From assembly GCA_014773175.1 (NCBI GenBank), contig VXCM01000308.1:1-64000 (forward strand): a DNA stretch of 64,000 bases. The letters run 5' to 3'. The DNA is from Lucifuga dentata. Taxonomy: Eukaryota; Chordata; Actinopteri; Ophidiiformes; Bythitidae. The stretch's first letter is position 1. Each line of letters starts with the position of its first letter. The translations under genes were made by a program, and so were the position numbers. Shown piece by piece: positions 27,306 to 36,400 of the stretch. Under the pieces are notes generated by a model that was given only the letters and a program-made list of their open reading frames with translations, ran no database searches and was not told the DNA's origin.

Positions 27306-29455
27306 GTCATACTGTGTTGAAACTTATGGAACCTCATAAGTGATGAACTCTTCCATTATACAGGTCTGTGCTGGACTAGCTTCTTCTTTGCTCCAGGGGC
27401 TCAGCTGCTTTTTTATGAACAGGGTGTTTTTACTGTGAGGGCCAGAAAATTAACCATATCCCTCAGCTGTTGCCTGGCTTGAGATCAATGTGTCAAATAT
27501 CAAAAGTGATAAAAGCTTTTGGATATTTGGATGCTTCATGCATGGATCTCAGGTTAGGATCTGCACTATCTTCAGGGGATTTCTCCTCTCATTTACTAAT
27601 ATTATCAATTTTATGTGCAAATACTGCTCCTGGACTATTTTATGCATATTTACTCAAGTATGTTCTGCAAGCTGCTCTTCAGTTCATGTGCTGATCTGAA
27701 CTGTTCTTTCCTATTTTCTTCCCTCCACGTCTCTCAGGACTCAGGATGAGCTCTTTATAATGCTGTAAGTGCATAGAGAGGAGAGTCCAAAGTGGGAAAT
27801 GTCCAAAAACTAACACACATGCATAACAGGCCTGTATTTAGCAAGCTTTCCACAGTTGGAGTGCCAAACAGGGCCACTTAAAACCACACACTCACTTGTA
27901 TATAAACGAAGTGGCACGGCACTCCTACCGTTGACAGTTTCCAGGCCAAAATTATCTGCTGCCCTCCACTAACCATGAACTTAATGCTCCAATCCACCTC
28001 CATGCCACTTGCTCTGAAAGCTTTTGATTATGACAAACACGATGTGAACAGTTTTCCAGCTTATTCACTGCCTGCCGTCCACCGCAGGAGTTACCACAAA
28101 CGACCTACAGTCTTTTCCTGGGAAGCATTCTATTCTTCCAAGACATTGTAGCGTCATTTTTGGTAACTATTTCACCATCTTGCTTATTTTCATGCCATTC
28201 GTCTCAGCGGTCACCCATCTCTAATGCCATGCCTCAATTTCCATCCAAGCTGTTGTGACTTTCAATTCTCTTTCGTTGTCCCCCTCTAGTCCAAGCCCTT
28301 CCCCTAGCCCTACAACTCCAGACCTTGGAATGGTCCCACCTCTGTCCCACAGCCTGACCTCCTCCCATGCAGCTGCAGCGGCAGCAGCCAGAGGCAGCAG
28401 GGGGCCGTNGTCCCACAGCCTGACCTCCTCCCATGCAGCTGCAGCGGCAGCAGCCAGAGGCAGCAGGGGGCCGTGGTTGTGGTTGGCCATGGTAGTGATG
28501 CTGGCAGGTACAGTGGATTTTCTTTCATTTTCTTCATGCAGTGCCTAGTTCAAATACAATAAGTGGTAGTTCTTTTTTAATAGATGCCTTTTTAACTAAT
28601 GGATATTGCAGGTTAGGATTGTCAAGTATTTGAGAAGTGGTCCCTTTTGTGTATCATGCTTATGCAGAGATGCAAAATGATAACAAAATGATAACAGGGC
28701 ATCATTACTATCAGTGTAGTAATTTTTCACCACTGCAAATAACCTACTCCATACTGATTAGAGCTTTTAAGATCATTATTGCTTTCAGATAAATGTACAT
28801 CAGCATTTCAGTGTTTTCATATTTCAACTAGAAGGGCATATCCTTATCTGGATTCAGTCCAGATTGCACCTATTCAATCTATCCTCAGATAAATATGCCT
28901 GATTTGTTGACAAAAATGTTGAAAAAAAGCACAATGTTCCGAAATTATTTACAAATTCCTGGACCTACACTAAAGTCCACCAGGTTTTGTTAAAATTGTT
29001 TTTTGACTAATCCGGCTAGTAGATGCAGGTGAAGACATAAGCTTGTTGGTGGAGTTAATGACAGGTTTTTAACATACATTTTAAACGTGTCCCTGACAAT
29101 ATGCTGTCATTTTGGTGAATAAATTATTAAAGATCATATTGTTATAATTTCATACTTCTGTGTGGTGTAGATGCCAGAGTTTCTGGTGGTGTTACAGGCC
29201 CACGACGAGCAGATGACAAAGCTGCTGGCATAGATTCTTTATTTAATCAGTGCATGGGGTATTACTGCCCATCCTTGGTATTGCTTAACTTTCATGATTC
29301 GCCCCCCTGCAGGTCTCCTGGCACTGCTGGCCAGCCTGGTGATGCAGCCAGTGGTGGATGCTGCCCCTGTGGGGACAGGGGATTCCTGGATGACCATCCA
29401 GCAGCTGCTGTGGCCCTACACGGGGCTACGGCACAATGGCCAGCCCCCCGTCTAG
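302..29455 (+). CDS. irag2: Irag2/Lrmp-like (Futile cycle) tail-anchored EF-hand, coiled-coil, KASH-like protein
   Basis: Forty exons join without a phase conflict to 4,524 coding bases (1,507 aa), once one copy of each assembly duplication at 539, 23355 and 28409 is removed. Order of parts: Ser/Pro-rich N-terminus with PALVVKRLSLGE (aa 1-216), EF-hand-like module (about 235-314), long coiled coil (about 360-555), acidic low-complexity middle, a conserved IRAG-type coiled-coil core (about 1127-1267), basic Ser sites, one membrane segment (about 1450-1471) and a 36-residue lumenal tail ending GQPPV. The family comprises IRAG1/MRVI1 and IRAG2/LRMP, ER and nuclear-envelope proteins that bind IP3 receptors; zebrafish lrmp is futile cycle, needed for pronuclear congression. 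Adjacent dnai7 and etfrf1 match the human IRAG2 neighbourhood and argue against IRAG1. The ATG at 302 has A at -3 and G at +4; the frame is open upstream to the acceptor at 246, so an earlier start cannot be excluded. Exon coordinates are in the regional entries below. Confidence 0.88.
473..605 (+). repeat. 66-bp direct duplication around an N at 539 (assembly joint)
   Basis: 473-538 and 540-605 are identical, separated by one N, inside irag2 exon 1. The extra 67 bases shift the frame; with one copy removed the frame is open. Confidence 0.93.
1018..2475 (+). other. irag2 intron 1
   Basis: AT-rich intron with a poly-T near 2026-2040 and GT-rich stretches near its 3' end. I see no other gene in it. 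Confidence 0.6.
2476..3426 (+). other. irag2: irag2 exons 2-3: EF-hand-like module
   Basis: Exons 2476-2586 and 3246-3426. They encode a helix (EEDLLDTIFHACDS), a loop, a second helix (GKVYVSRIVDYLRH), then LEELCNMLDPEQKDISIDFD and a closing helix ending KEWIEDCRGNR. The spacing is that of a paired EF-hand. The first loop (ACDSQRRGKVYV) lacks the usual acidic residues at several calcium positions. From memory this is close to the N-terminal domain of KASH5/CCDC155, which binds the dynein light intermediate chain. The match is by eye only. Confidence 0.75.
4329..7287 (+). other. irag2: irag2 exons 4-12: N-terminal coiled coil
   Basis: Exons 4329-4387, 4501-4576, 4789-4947, 5044-5161, 5762-5812, 5965-6042, 6217-6273, 6560-6619 and 7223-7287. 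From 4789 on the product is a long charged coiled coil (QKLQEEVRKLKQVVEG; QKLAEEKEALRNQ; EKLLKEEVEEMKATL; ENQSLIAKIASLQEE; KSRQVAELKATVEEY). Exons 8-11 keep phase 0, which makes exon skipping tolerable. All borders are GT-AG. Rough residues 315-555. Confidence 0.85.
6728..6762 (+). repeat. poly-T with N at 6745
   Basis: Two T runs each ending in CC flank a single N in an irag2 intron, the low-complexity form of the same assembly joint. Confidence 0.75.
7998..8066 (-). mobile_element. degenerate tRNA-like SINE head fragment
   Basis: The minus strand reads GGCAGCATGACACAGTGGTT, then an A-box-like part, GACAGCGAGAAGG and the B-box-like GTTGGTTCTAAACCC. This resembles the very common teleost repeat that starts GGCGGCACGGTGGCGCAGTG. 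It lies in the irag2 intron before the exon at 8177. Family named from memory. Confidence 0.5.
9886..9936 (+). repeat. (CT)n microsatellite with N at 9924
   Basis: Pure CT dinucleotides interrupted by a single N in an irag2 intron; the true length is unknown. Confidence 0.85.
10346..12007 (+). other. irag2 intron 16
   Basis: 1.66 kb intron with short poly-A and TG runs (10980-10992, 11459-11474). I see no gene or clear repeat in it. Confidence 0.55.
12764..12826 (+). repeat. compound (GGGA)n(GA)n microsatellite
   Basis: Purine-only tract of GGGA units followed by GA units in an irag2 intron. Confidence 0.9.
14626..16901 (+). other. irag2 intron 19 (largest)
   Basis: 2.28 kb. Apart from the repeat-like segment at 15485-15580 and a pyrimidine-rich part near 16225-16290, I see nothing in it. 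Confidence 0.55.
15485..15580 (+). repeat. possible dispersed fish repeat fragment
   Basis: Contains CTTGAGCAAGGCACCAACCC and a CTGCTC tail, a string I associate with a widespread teleost interspersed repeat. Only one copy is visible here. Confidence 0.35.
19045..19086 (+). repeat. 21-bp tandem duplication
   Basis: Two 21-bp units beginning acagataatgcttgat, differing at one position, in the irag2 intron just before the exon at 19113. Confidence 0.8.
19192..21003 (+). other. irag2 intron 22
   Basis: 1.8 kb. GGA/GGGG-rich near 19345-19440, otherwise AT-rich with a short CA run near 20922-20933. The frames at 19218-19448 show no family resemblance and are taken as noise. Confidence 0.5.
23292..23418 (+). 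repeat. 63-bp direct duplication around an N at 23355 (assembly joint)
   Basis: 23292-23354 and 23356-23418 are identical, inside irag2 exon 30. The extra 64 bases shift the frame; collapse restores SRDLAEENVRKEVSSCQGLLQ-type coiled coil. Confidence 0.93.
23447..23631. mobile_element. MITE-like element with 14-bp inverted ends
   Basis: CATTTACACCTTGT (23447-23460) and the reverse complement of ACCAGGTGTAAATG (23618-23631) match at 13 of 14 positions. They enclose about 185 bp holding another AGGTGTAAATGC near 23507. It begins 20 bases after the irag2 exon 30 donor. No clear target-site duplication was found. Confidence 0.5.
25072..27764 (+). other. irag2: irag2 exons 33-38: basic serine sites before the membrane anchor
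   Basis: Exons 25072-25115, 25215-25283, 25624-25682, 25917-26015, 26743-26871 and 27738-27764 (27 bp). The product includes SSSRRVSIAAIPRS (Ser about 1289), RRSPW and ERRKSSLTELGNKL. RRxS and RRKS fit the basophilic consensus of PKA and PKG; IRAG1 is a known PKG-I substrate, so regulation by cyclic-nucleotide kinases is plausible but inferred. Poly-A with an N (26882-26918) lies just after the exon 37 donor. Confidence 0.75.
26882..26918 (+). repeat. poly-A with N at 26899
   Basis: Homopolymer with a single N just downstream of the irag2 exon 37 donor; length unreliable. Confidence 0.8.
28344..28474 (+). repeat. 65-bp direct duplication around an N at 28409 (assembly joint)
   Basis: 28344-28408 and 28410-28474 are identical, inside irag2 exon 39. 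The extra 66 bases keep the frame, so a predicted protein would show a false 22-residue tandem repeat. Confidence 0.92.
28850..29064 (+). repeat. dispersed repeat family copy A
   Basis: Shares ATTGCACCTATT and GATAAATATGCCTGAT (28888 onward) with the copy at 40141, and ends with AGATGCAGGTGAAGACATAA-like sequence. Confidence 0.6.
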
Positions 29456-30078
29456 CCCAGAGACCTGGGGTCGACTGCGCTACCACCCATCAGCCTACTT
29501 AGGAGATTGTTAGCATGCTTGGATGATGAAGAGAGAACAGCAGATCTCTCCTGAGTGGACAGGATGTTTATGGTGCCTGAAGTTTCCTAAATAGACTCCC
29601 TTTGACAGCAAAGGCTTCAGGGGTTAGTCAACCCTATGGAGGATTTTATGCATCGCGTCACGTTTGTTTTAGTGTATGGTATCTTAATGTGTGTGTGTGT
29701 ATGAGTGCATGTGTGCAAAGAGACAGCAGCAAATGTTTTTTATTGTGGGCTGCTCATTCTTACTGCACTACCAGTTCTCCTGTGTACTCGGACCAAACAC
29801 AATCTGTAAAATCAGGCTTCGCTGGTTGTCAACACTGACCAATTACGTCAGCACCGTCTGATCCAGCCAATCAGAGTAGGCCAAAGCACAGGTATTTGCT
29901 GAAAAACCTCATGGATGATTGTGCCACGTGGCTTTTTTTTTTAAACACATTTCACGATTATGGACATCAGTGAAAGCACTTGATGCAGGACCTGCCAACC
30001 TTTATATTGGAATTATTTTTCATTCATTTCCTCATTAGTTGAAGAGGATTTTTTTAACCTCAAAGTCTAAACACTGGT

Positions 30079-30084
30079 AATAAA
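30079..30084 (+). terminator. candidate poly(A) signal, irag2 (proximal)
   Basis: AATAAA on the + strand about 620 bases after the irag2 stop codon. Confidence 0.4.
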
Positions 30085-30236
30085 ATTATTTTTAACTGTT
30101 TTTGAAAATTATGTATTTATGAGTTTGTTAGTTTTGAGTGATGGGATGTGAATATTTGTTTTTTGTTTTTTTGGGTTTTGTTTTTTTTTTGTTAAATTGT
30201 AAATCTACATGGTTTCAGTCTTAACACCAGATGGTT

Positions 30237-30242
30237 TTTATT
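30237..30242 (-). terminator. candidate poly(A) signal, dnai7
   Basis: TTTATT on + (AATAAA on -), about 160 bases beyond the dnai7 stop codon. It lies upstream of the distal irag2 signal, so the two messages would overlap in antisense. Confidence 0.45.
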
Positions 30243-30327
30243 TTCTTTCTTGAGTTCTTGCTGTGATTATCACTGATTTCAAGTCCAGTCACTTTTCTGT
30301 GTTCCAAAGAAGATGAAACTTTGCACA

Positions 30328-30333
30328 AATAAA
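30328..30333 (+). terminator. candidate poly(A) signal, irag2 (distal)
   Basis: AATAAA on the + strand about 870 bases after the irag2 stop and 68 bases short of the dnai7 stop on the other strand. Use of this site would take the irag2 transcript into the dnai7 3' UTR. Confidence 0.45.
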
Positions 30334-30400
30334 GTAGCCAATTCTACGACACAAGACTTTATCTGTATTCGAATGCAAAAACACATCATTTGACACAGCT

Positions 30401-33400
30401 TTAAGAATAGATAAGTGGTCTGGTACTACACAGCAGACTCTGCACCGTGTCTACAAACAGATAATTAGACTTTGTGGTCCGAGCTATGCCCTCAGCGCTC
30501 ATATTGTCCCGGAGCATGTGGATGAACGTGGAGTGAAACTCGCTGCCAGGACAGTGCTCCGGAGAGAAAGCCTCGCTGCTCTCCGAGATCTTCAGCTTCT
30601 GACTCCTCTGAGCGCCCAGCAGGTAGAGATTCCACAAGTCCGCAGGCACGGGGGAGGGGCCGTGATGCTCACACACCTGATCACGGACAGGAGAGGGAAG
30701 AAACAATCTGACAACCTATTAGCAGTGTGACCAGATGCAACTTCCTTCTTCCTCATTCTTTAAAGATATGAGTTTGCCTCTCTCTCTGCTGACCTGTGTT
30801 TCAAGGACTGCAGTGCATGGGGAACTGACTCCCTTCAAATTAAGAAAAATTTGGGGGATGCCAAAAAAAGTCTTACCTGCATCATGAGATGTTCAGGTCC
30901 ACACTTTACATTCCACTGGCTCCACGAGAAAGCACAGGCTGAGGCGAGGAGGGCCATCTGCTCGTATGCAGCATGCTCTGTAAGTGGGTCCTGAAAGTGG
31001 AGAGAACATTTTAGACCATTCTGGAAAATGTGTGAACTGTAATCAGGTGATCTGCACAGCAAATTGGCATATCACAGCTAAATGCACTTCAGGAAAGCTA
31101 AAGGCGATGCTTGACTCTTAGGTAGAAGCAGTGCTGCAATGGAAAAAATACACAACAAAAAATAAGCCAGAACAATGTGCTCTTTCAAATGTTTAGAAGG
31201 AAGTAGATATCTGTTATCTGTCTCCCACTTCCAGTCAGGTTTCTGGTGATATGTGGACACACGCCAGAAAGGATGTTGGAACACTGGTATGTCCACAGCA
31301 CATCAGCTGAGTCACATCTTATGGTGTACTTTTGCTTTTTTATATACAGTATGGAAACGTGATGAAACGTGACCTTTGTAACACGATCAGACAATGTACA
31401 GTACAGCCAGTTTAAAATACTTATGTCTGCCATTTCATCCGTGTTTGTTTGCAGGATTACTCAAAATGTTATAAATTGATTCTGATGAAATTTGGTGGCA
31501 GGATGGTGCAAAGACAGGGAAGAACAGAACATTATGGGGTGGATCCAGGAATATAGACGGCCTACCAGTAGATGCAGTCCTTATCTGGATCTGGACTATA
31601 TACTTGGAGCAGGGGGTACATTAATGAAACAGCTGTACAATAACAAATAGAGCAGAAACATGCAACAACTACCAACATGCAGCTGGGATGATGCTGATTC
31701 AGTAGCAAACATAATAGTTACAGAGATAGTTATGTTTTTTTTGTGATATATTACTGAAACACTACTAAAGACAAATCTTTAGGCTTGTTTGGCCTTGGCC
31801 TTACAAGTCGAGTTTCATTTGCATTACGTGGGGTAAAGCAATGTCTTCAAATCCTAGTTTGATATATTATAGGATCAATTACATCCCAAAAAGAAATTAA
31901 TCTTGTTTATTTGGAACTTGGTTCAGGCCTGGAAGGCTTTGTCTACCCAAACCAGACTAAATCCAAAAACTGCATTTACGTTAATTTGCCCACCAACCAG
32001 ACTATTTACCAATAAATTAGGTCAAACTTGACCCACACTCCCAAGTCGGAGATGCTGACCTTTCCACAGGTGCTGACGTATTTGTCAGTGTACTCGTTCA
32101 CAAAGATATTGATCCCGGCATTGAGCATGGCTCTCTGCAGGGCGGGGCCGCTCATCCACTTCCCTGTGAGGTGAGAGAGGCCTTTCTCCTGCTTTGACTG
32201 CAGCTTACACTGGTTACCCTGTTAGCCAGACAGACACAAATATAGCAGCAGAATCAGGCTGCATCCACTCACCTATTTCTCTATTTCTATTCCTTCTTGA
32301 ATCCCAGTTTGCTTCTGTTCCCTGCACTTCTCCCTCACCTGGATAGTGATGCTGAGCTCAATAAGTAACCCATTAACAGTGAAAAGAGCTGAGTCCTGGT
32401 CCAGCGGTTGGAGCTCCCAACTCTGGAGGGGCAGGTTGGCATAAGTTTCCTGCGTTAGCACAAAGGCGTGGAAGGAGTCCATCTTGAAGGAGATCTTGGC
32501 CTCAGCCTCATAAGACACCTCTGTGATACCGTCTGTCCTCCACTGCTTTCCTGGATATGCAAACCCAATTTCAATAGCCATTCGTTTATTCCTCATATTC
32601 AGTCTACTGTTACTGATTTTGATGCCTTTGTGTTTTTCTATATTGAATGAAGGAGTGGTTGAACGTACAGTGTGATGAAGTTGTTTTTTTTTTGCCTGGC
32701 TGTCTCTACTGTTGATGTTCTTTCCTATGACCAAATAATTCCTCTAAACTCCTCCAAATTTGTATAAATGGCACTAATAAGTTAAGAGAACCTAAAAAGC
32801 TTCCAATACCTTTCCATACACTTTGATGACACAAAAAATGAGACCAAAAAGTAACACATCATTAGATTATCTTGTTTTGCATGATGACATTTATTCTCAT
32901 TACCACTATCTGCCTCTCCTACCTGCAGCATCCCAGCGAGCCACCTGGGGACTTTTCAAGAAGACCACAGAATTGGGCAGCATTACAGACACCCCAACAG
33001 GGGGGCAGGTCAGAGTCCCAGCATCATCTAAGCTACTAGAGGCTGAATCCTGAGTCTGGAGGTTCTCCATGGGGTAGGGGAACACCTGAAGCCCCGTGTC
33101 CAACACCTGGGAGAGCAGGCATGGATGTGATGAGACAGAAAAATGGGTTTGACCCAATGTAGGAGGCAAACACGCCAACTAGTGGAGCGGAGTCTGTTCT
33201 CTTTTACTCTTTTCTCTTTTCACCTGTCTGATTTCCCAGCCTTTGACCTGATGGGCTTGAGGTGGGAGGCAAAAAACATCAAAGTAGTAGACCCCACCCA
33301 GAGGTGTGTGCTGCATTAAGTCCAACACCTCGACAGTTTCGCCACTTTCAGCTTCTGTCAGCTCCCCTTGGGAAGGTGTGAAGCACCCAGCAACTAAGGA

Positions 33401-36400
33401 CAGAGAGAACAGAACCATCCAGGACATGTAAGAGCTGACCATTGCTTTTTATGCTTTTTATTCATCTTGACTCTCAAGACATTCTTTTGTTAGTTGGTTT
33501 GTTAAAGGTCCAATCTTCATGATGGTGTCATGTCATAAAAGTGTCAGACTGGGAATCTTACCAGAGAGTGCCTCCATCTGTGTGTGTATCTGGCTCTCTT
33601 GTTCCTTTACAGACTGACTACTGACTGCACTTTGCTAGATGAGTAAACAAACAAGAATAAAAAATGCTGCACACTGAAGCTCAGATGAAGTGGCAATGAA
33701 TTCAGAATCCTGTTCTTTCCACTCACTTTCCCCCCTTCAGACCCTTGGGTGGACTTCACTTCCTCATCTGCCTTTAGCTGTGAGTTTTCTGTGTCATCCT
33801 GCACCTCCCCCTCTCCTTCTTTCTCCCCCTGCTGAGGTGAATCTATATTTGCTAGAAGCTCCTCCACTCCTGAAAGAGACCTGAGATGAAACATACAAGG
33901 AAAGGACAAAGAGAATATGGTTACCAGTTATAACAGCAATAATAAGCAAATATTTTATTTTCACTACAGCCCACAGAGGATCATCTAATCCTTCAACTGA
34001 TGTGAAAGCATAAAAATCTTTAAAATTGGAGATATGAGGCTTTTCACTCAACCAGCAACCTTGTATCTCCAGTTTTGGATTTAAAAGCAAATATGTTTAT
34101 TCATTAATTTCAAAATTCACTCCAGAATCAGAGATACAAGATTTTTCCACAATGTTGAGTGAATCCAGTTTTGGTGATCATGTACCAGGTACATATTAAT
34201 ACAGTAATAATGTAACACTCTGACTGGTACCTTTCTTAACAATAAGTACTTTGATTATACTAGTGGAGTAACTTTTGATTGGAAAACTTCAAATTTTTCT
34301 ATTCTATGAGTACTTCTTCTGCCACTGTTTTAGTATCAGAGTAGTAGAAGTAGTTGCTGTACCAGTAACAGTGATGGCTGAGCATCTGTAACTCGTAACT
34401 ACAGCATAGCAATAATACACAACAGTAGTTATACTATTAATAGCAGTCTCAGACCTGTAGCTGGGTGTGTGTATTCTGAGGTATGTCATCCTGGCAAGCA
34501 TGGATAAGTGGTCATAGTGTGTGTGGAGGATCCGTACAGCGATGTCGCTCACGGCCAGTTGCTTGGACAGCTCAAAGCCCAGACCAACTTCCTCAAAGTG
34601 AAAACTTTTCAGCCTGGATGGACCAGTTAAAAAAAAAAAAGAAAAGAAAAAAGAGAGAGAGAAAGGTCATTAGGTGCAATTTGGTCCTGGTTCAGAGCAG
34701 GATCCGGATCTGATGGGCTAAAGTATATGTTTAGACTGGGGGGGCACATTAATGATTTGCTTACAGTAACAAATAAGGCTAGAAACACACAACAATTAAT
34801 AATCTCTTGCTCTCTCTTTTTCTCTTTCTCTCTCTCGCCTCTCCCCCAAAACACACACACTAAAACACAGACCTTTTATTCTTCTTTAGGTTGGCCCAGA
34901 GACACAGTGTGATGTTGTCGTCTTTGATCACAGTCTGCATGTTGCCTTTCATGTCAGTGTTAGCACTGGCTTTCTGTCAAAGACAGGGAAAAACAGTTTT
35001 TTTTAAAAATCTGTAACATCTTTATTACCTTAATTAACTACAGAAAAGTGTTAGATTGCTATTGCTATTACTAATAAAAATGTGCTCCCTAACACATCTG
35101 GCCTGGTGATATGAAGCAATCACCTTGAGGATCTCCTCAGTGGTGAGGAGGTGTTTGTCGTGGATGAGCTCCTGTAAACATATGAGTGTCTCCTGGTACT
35201 TCAGGGCTTCAGCTGGATCTGAAACATCTCTGAGGAGACCTTCAAGCTCCTCGATCAGCTGTGAGGAGAAGAATGTTCTCATTTTCAGATGTTTTGAAAC
35301 AGAACAATGCAGTGAATAATGCATTTCTAGGACTTAGGTTCTTTCTTGATCCCCCAGTGTTATCCAATTGACATATGGAATGAGATTATATTTATCTTAA
35401 ATGTTTTGGGAATACCATAAGACCAAATGATCGTGTTCATTTTGCTGTTTCTAGCAGTGGCCTTATTTATCTCAGTGGTTTAATGAAAATGAAAAAATGC
35501 TGATTGTGAGTTGTTTGTAGGATCAATTCAGGAAGTTAGAGAAACCAATCAGTTCAGATTACCCCAATAAAAGACTAGAATAGACTAGAATAACATTAAC
35601 AAATCATACCTGTGCCTCTAATTGTTTTCTTCTTTTTTTTTCCAGATACATATTAGTGCGACACCAACAAATTGTTGGTATTACCAATTAATCTATCACT
35701 TAAGTTTTCAATTAGTTAATTAATTAATCACTTACTGTATACAAAACAGAAAAAACAAGAAAATCTTTTTTAAGCTTTAATGAGCCATTTGGTATTTTTA
35801 TTTAATAAATGACATGAACAATTAATCGATTGCCAAAATTCACTGTAGGTTCACCAAAATCAATCAATCATCTAATTGTAGTACACATACACATCCTGAA
35901 CATTCACACACACAGACCTGTAGAGCGAGTTCACACTGTTTGAGCATGAGTGATATGTTGACTTCTGGGTTATCTCTCCACAGGCTGATGTATGTGTTGA
36001 TATCCTGCTGTACTGCTGGGTCTGGGATACCATCACAACGCATGTACCTCTCCCACTGTACAAAGTAAATATACTGTATCTTAATATTAGCCAGAAAATC
36101 TGTTAAGAGATGCTTTACAGGGAGGTATTAGAGAAGGAATCACAGTATTGTAATTACTGTACTGTATGCTCATGAAAAATAGGCAGCTCTTCTTGAAAAA
36201 TAATTTATGGATCAGTAGTTCACTCACACAAACAGAAACACTACCTTAGTCTTTTCTGCATCATCAATTTTCCATTTGGTTACTGCAGCACTGTTCTCCT
36301 CCAGTAGATGGCGCAGTTCGTTAAGCTCATCATCTCTTCGCTCTTGGTCCTGTCAACACAAGGGTTCCGTGAACACTGAAAAGTCAGTATGAATTGCAAA

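Larger units (their letters stand above)
28290..29455 (+). other. irag2: irag2 exons 39-40: transmembrane anchor and KASH-like tail
   Basis: Exons 28290-28507 (contains a 65-bp assembly duplication plus N) and 29313-29455. They encode a Pro-rich stretch, a seven-Ala run, a hydrophobic segment starting WLWLAMVVMLAG and continuing LLALLASLVM, then a lumenal tail with DSWMTIQQLLWPYTGLRHNG and terminal QPPV before TAG. KASH peptides end in PPPX or similar and bind SUN trimers in the perinuclear space; the tail fits this class with Gln in place of the first Pro. The intron splits the membrane segment. Confidence 0.85.
29456..30400 (+). other. irag2/dnai7 convergent intergenic stretch with 3' UTRs
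   Basis: No coding exon here. The stretch is AT-rich with poly-T runs near 29933 and 30160-30190. It holds candidate poly(A) signals for both flanking genes, listed separately. Confidence 0.6.

Noticed and set aside
28221..28490. Minus-strand frames with Ala- and Gly-rich repeats
   Set aside because: They are the antisense of irag2 exon 39 and contain the assembly duplication.
32164..32218. Shorter dnai7 exon starting after cctcacag at 32164
   Set aside because: Its phase does not fit the upstream exon; extending to 32218 restores phase and adds QSKQEKGLSHLTGKW, which fits the family.
33361..33442. Signal-peptide-like MVSSYMSWMVLFSLSLVAG on the minus strand
   Set aside because: It is intron sequence read through the polypyrimidine tract of a dnai7 acceptor, not a secreted-protein start.
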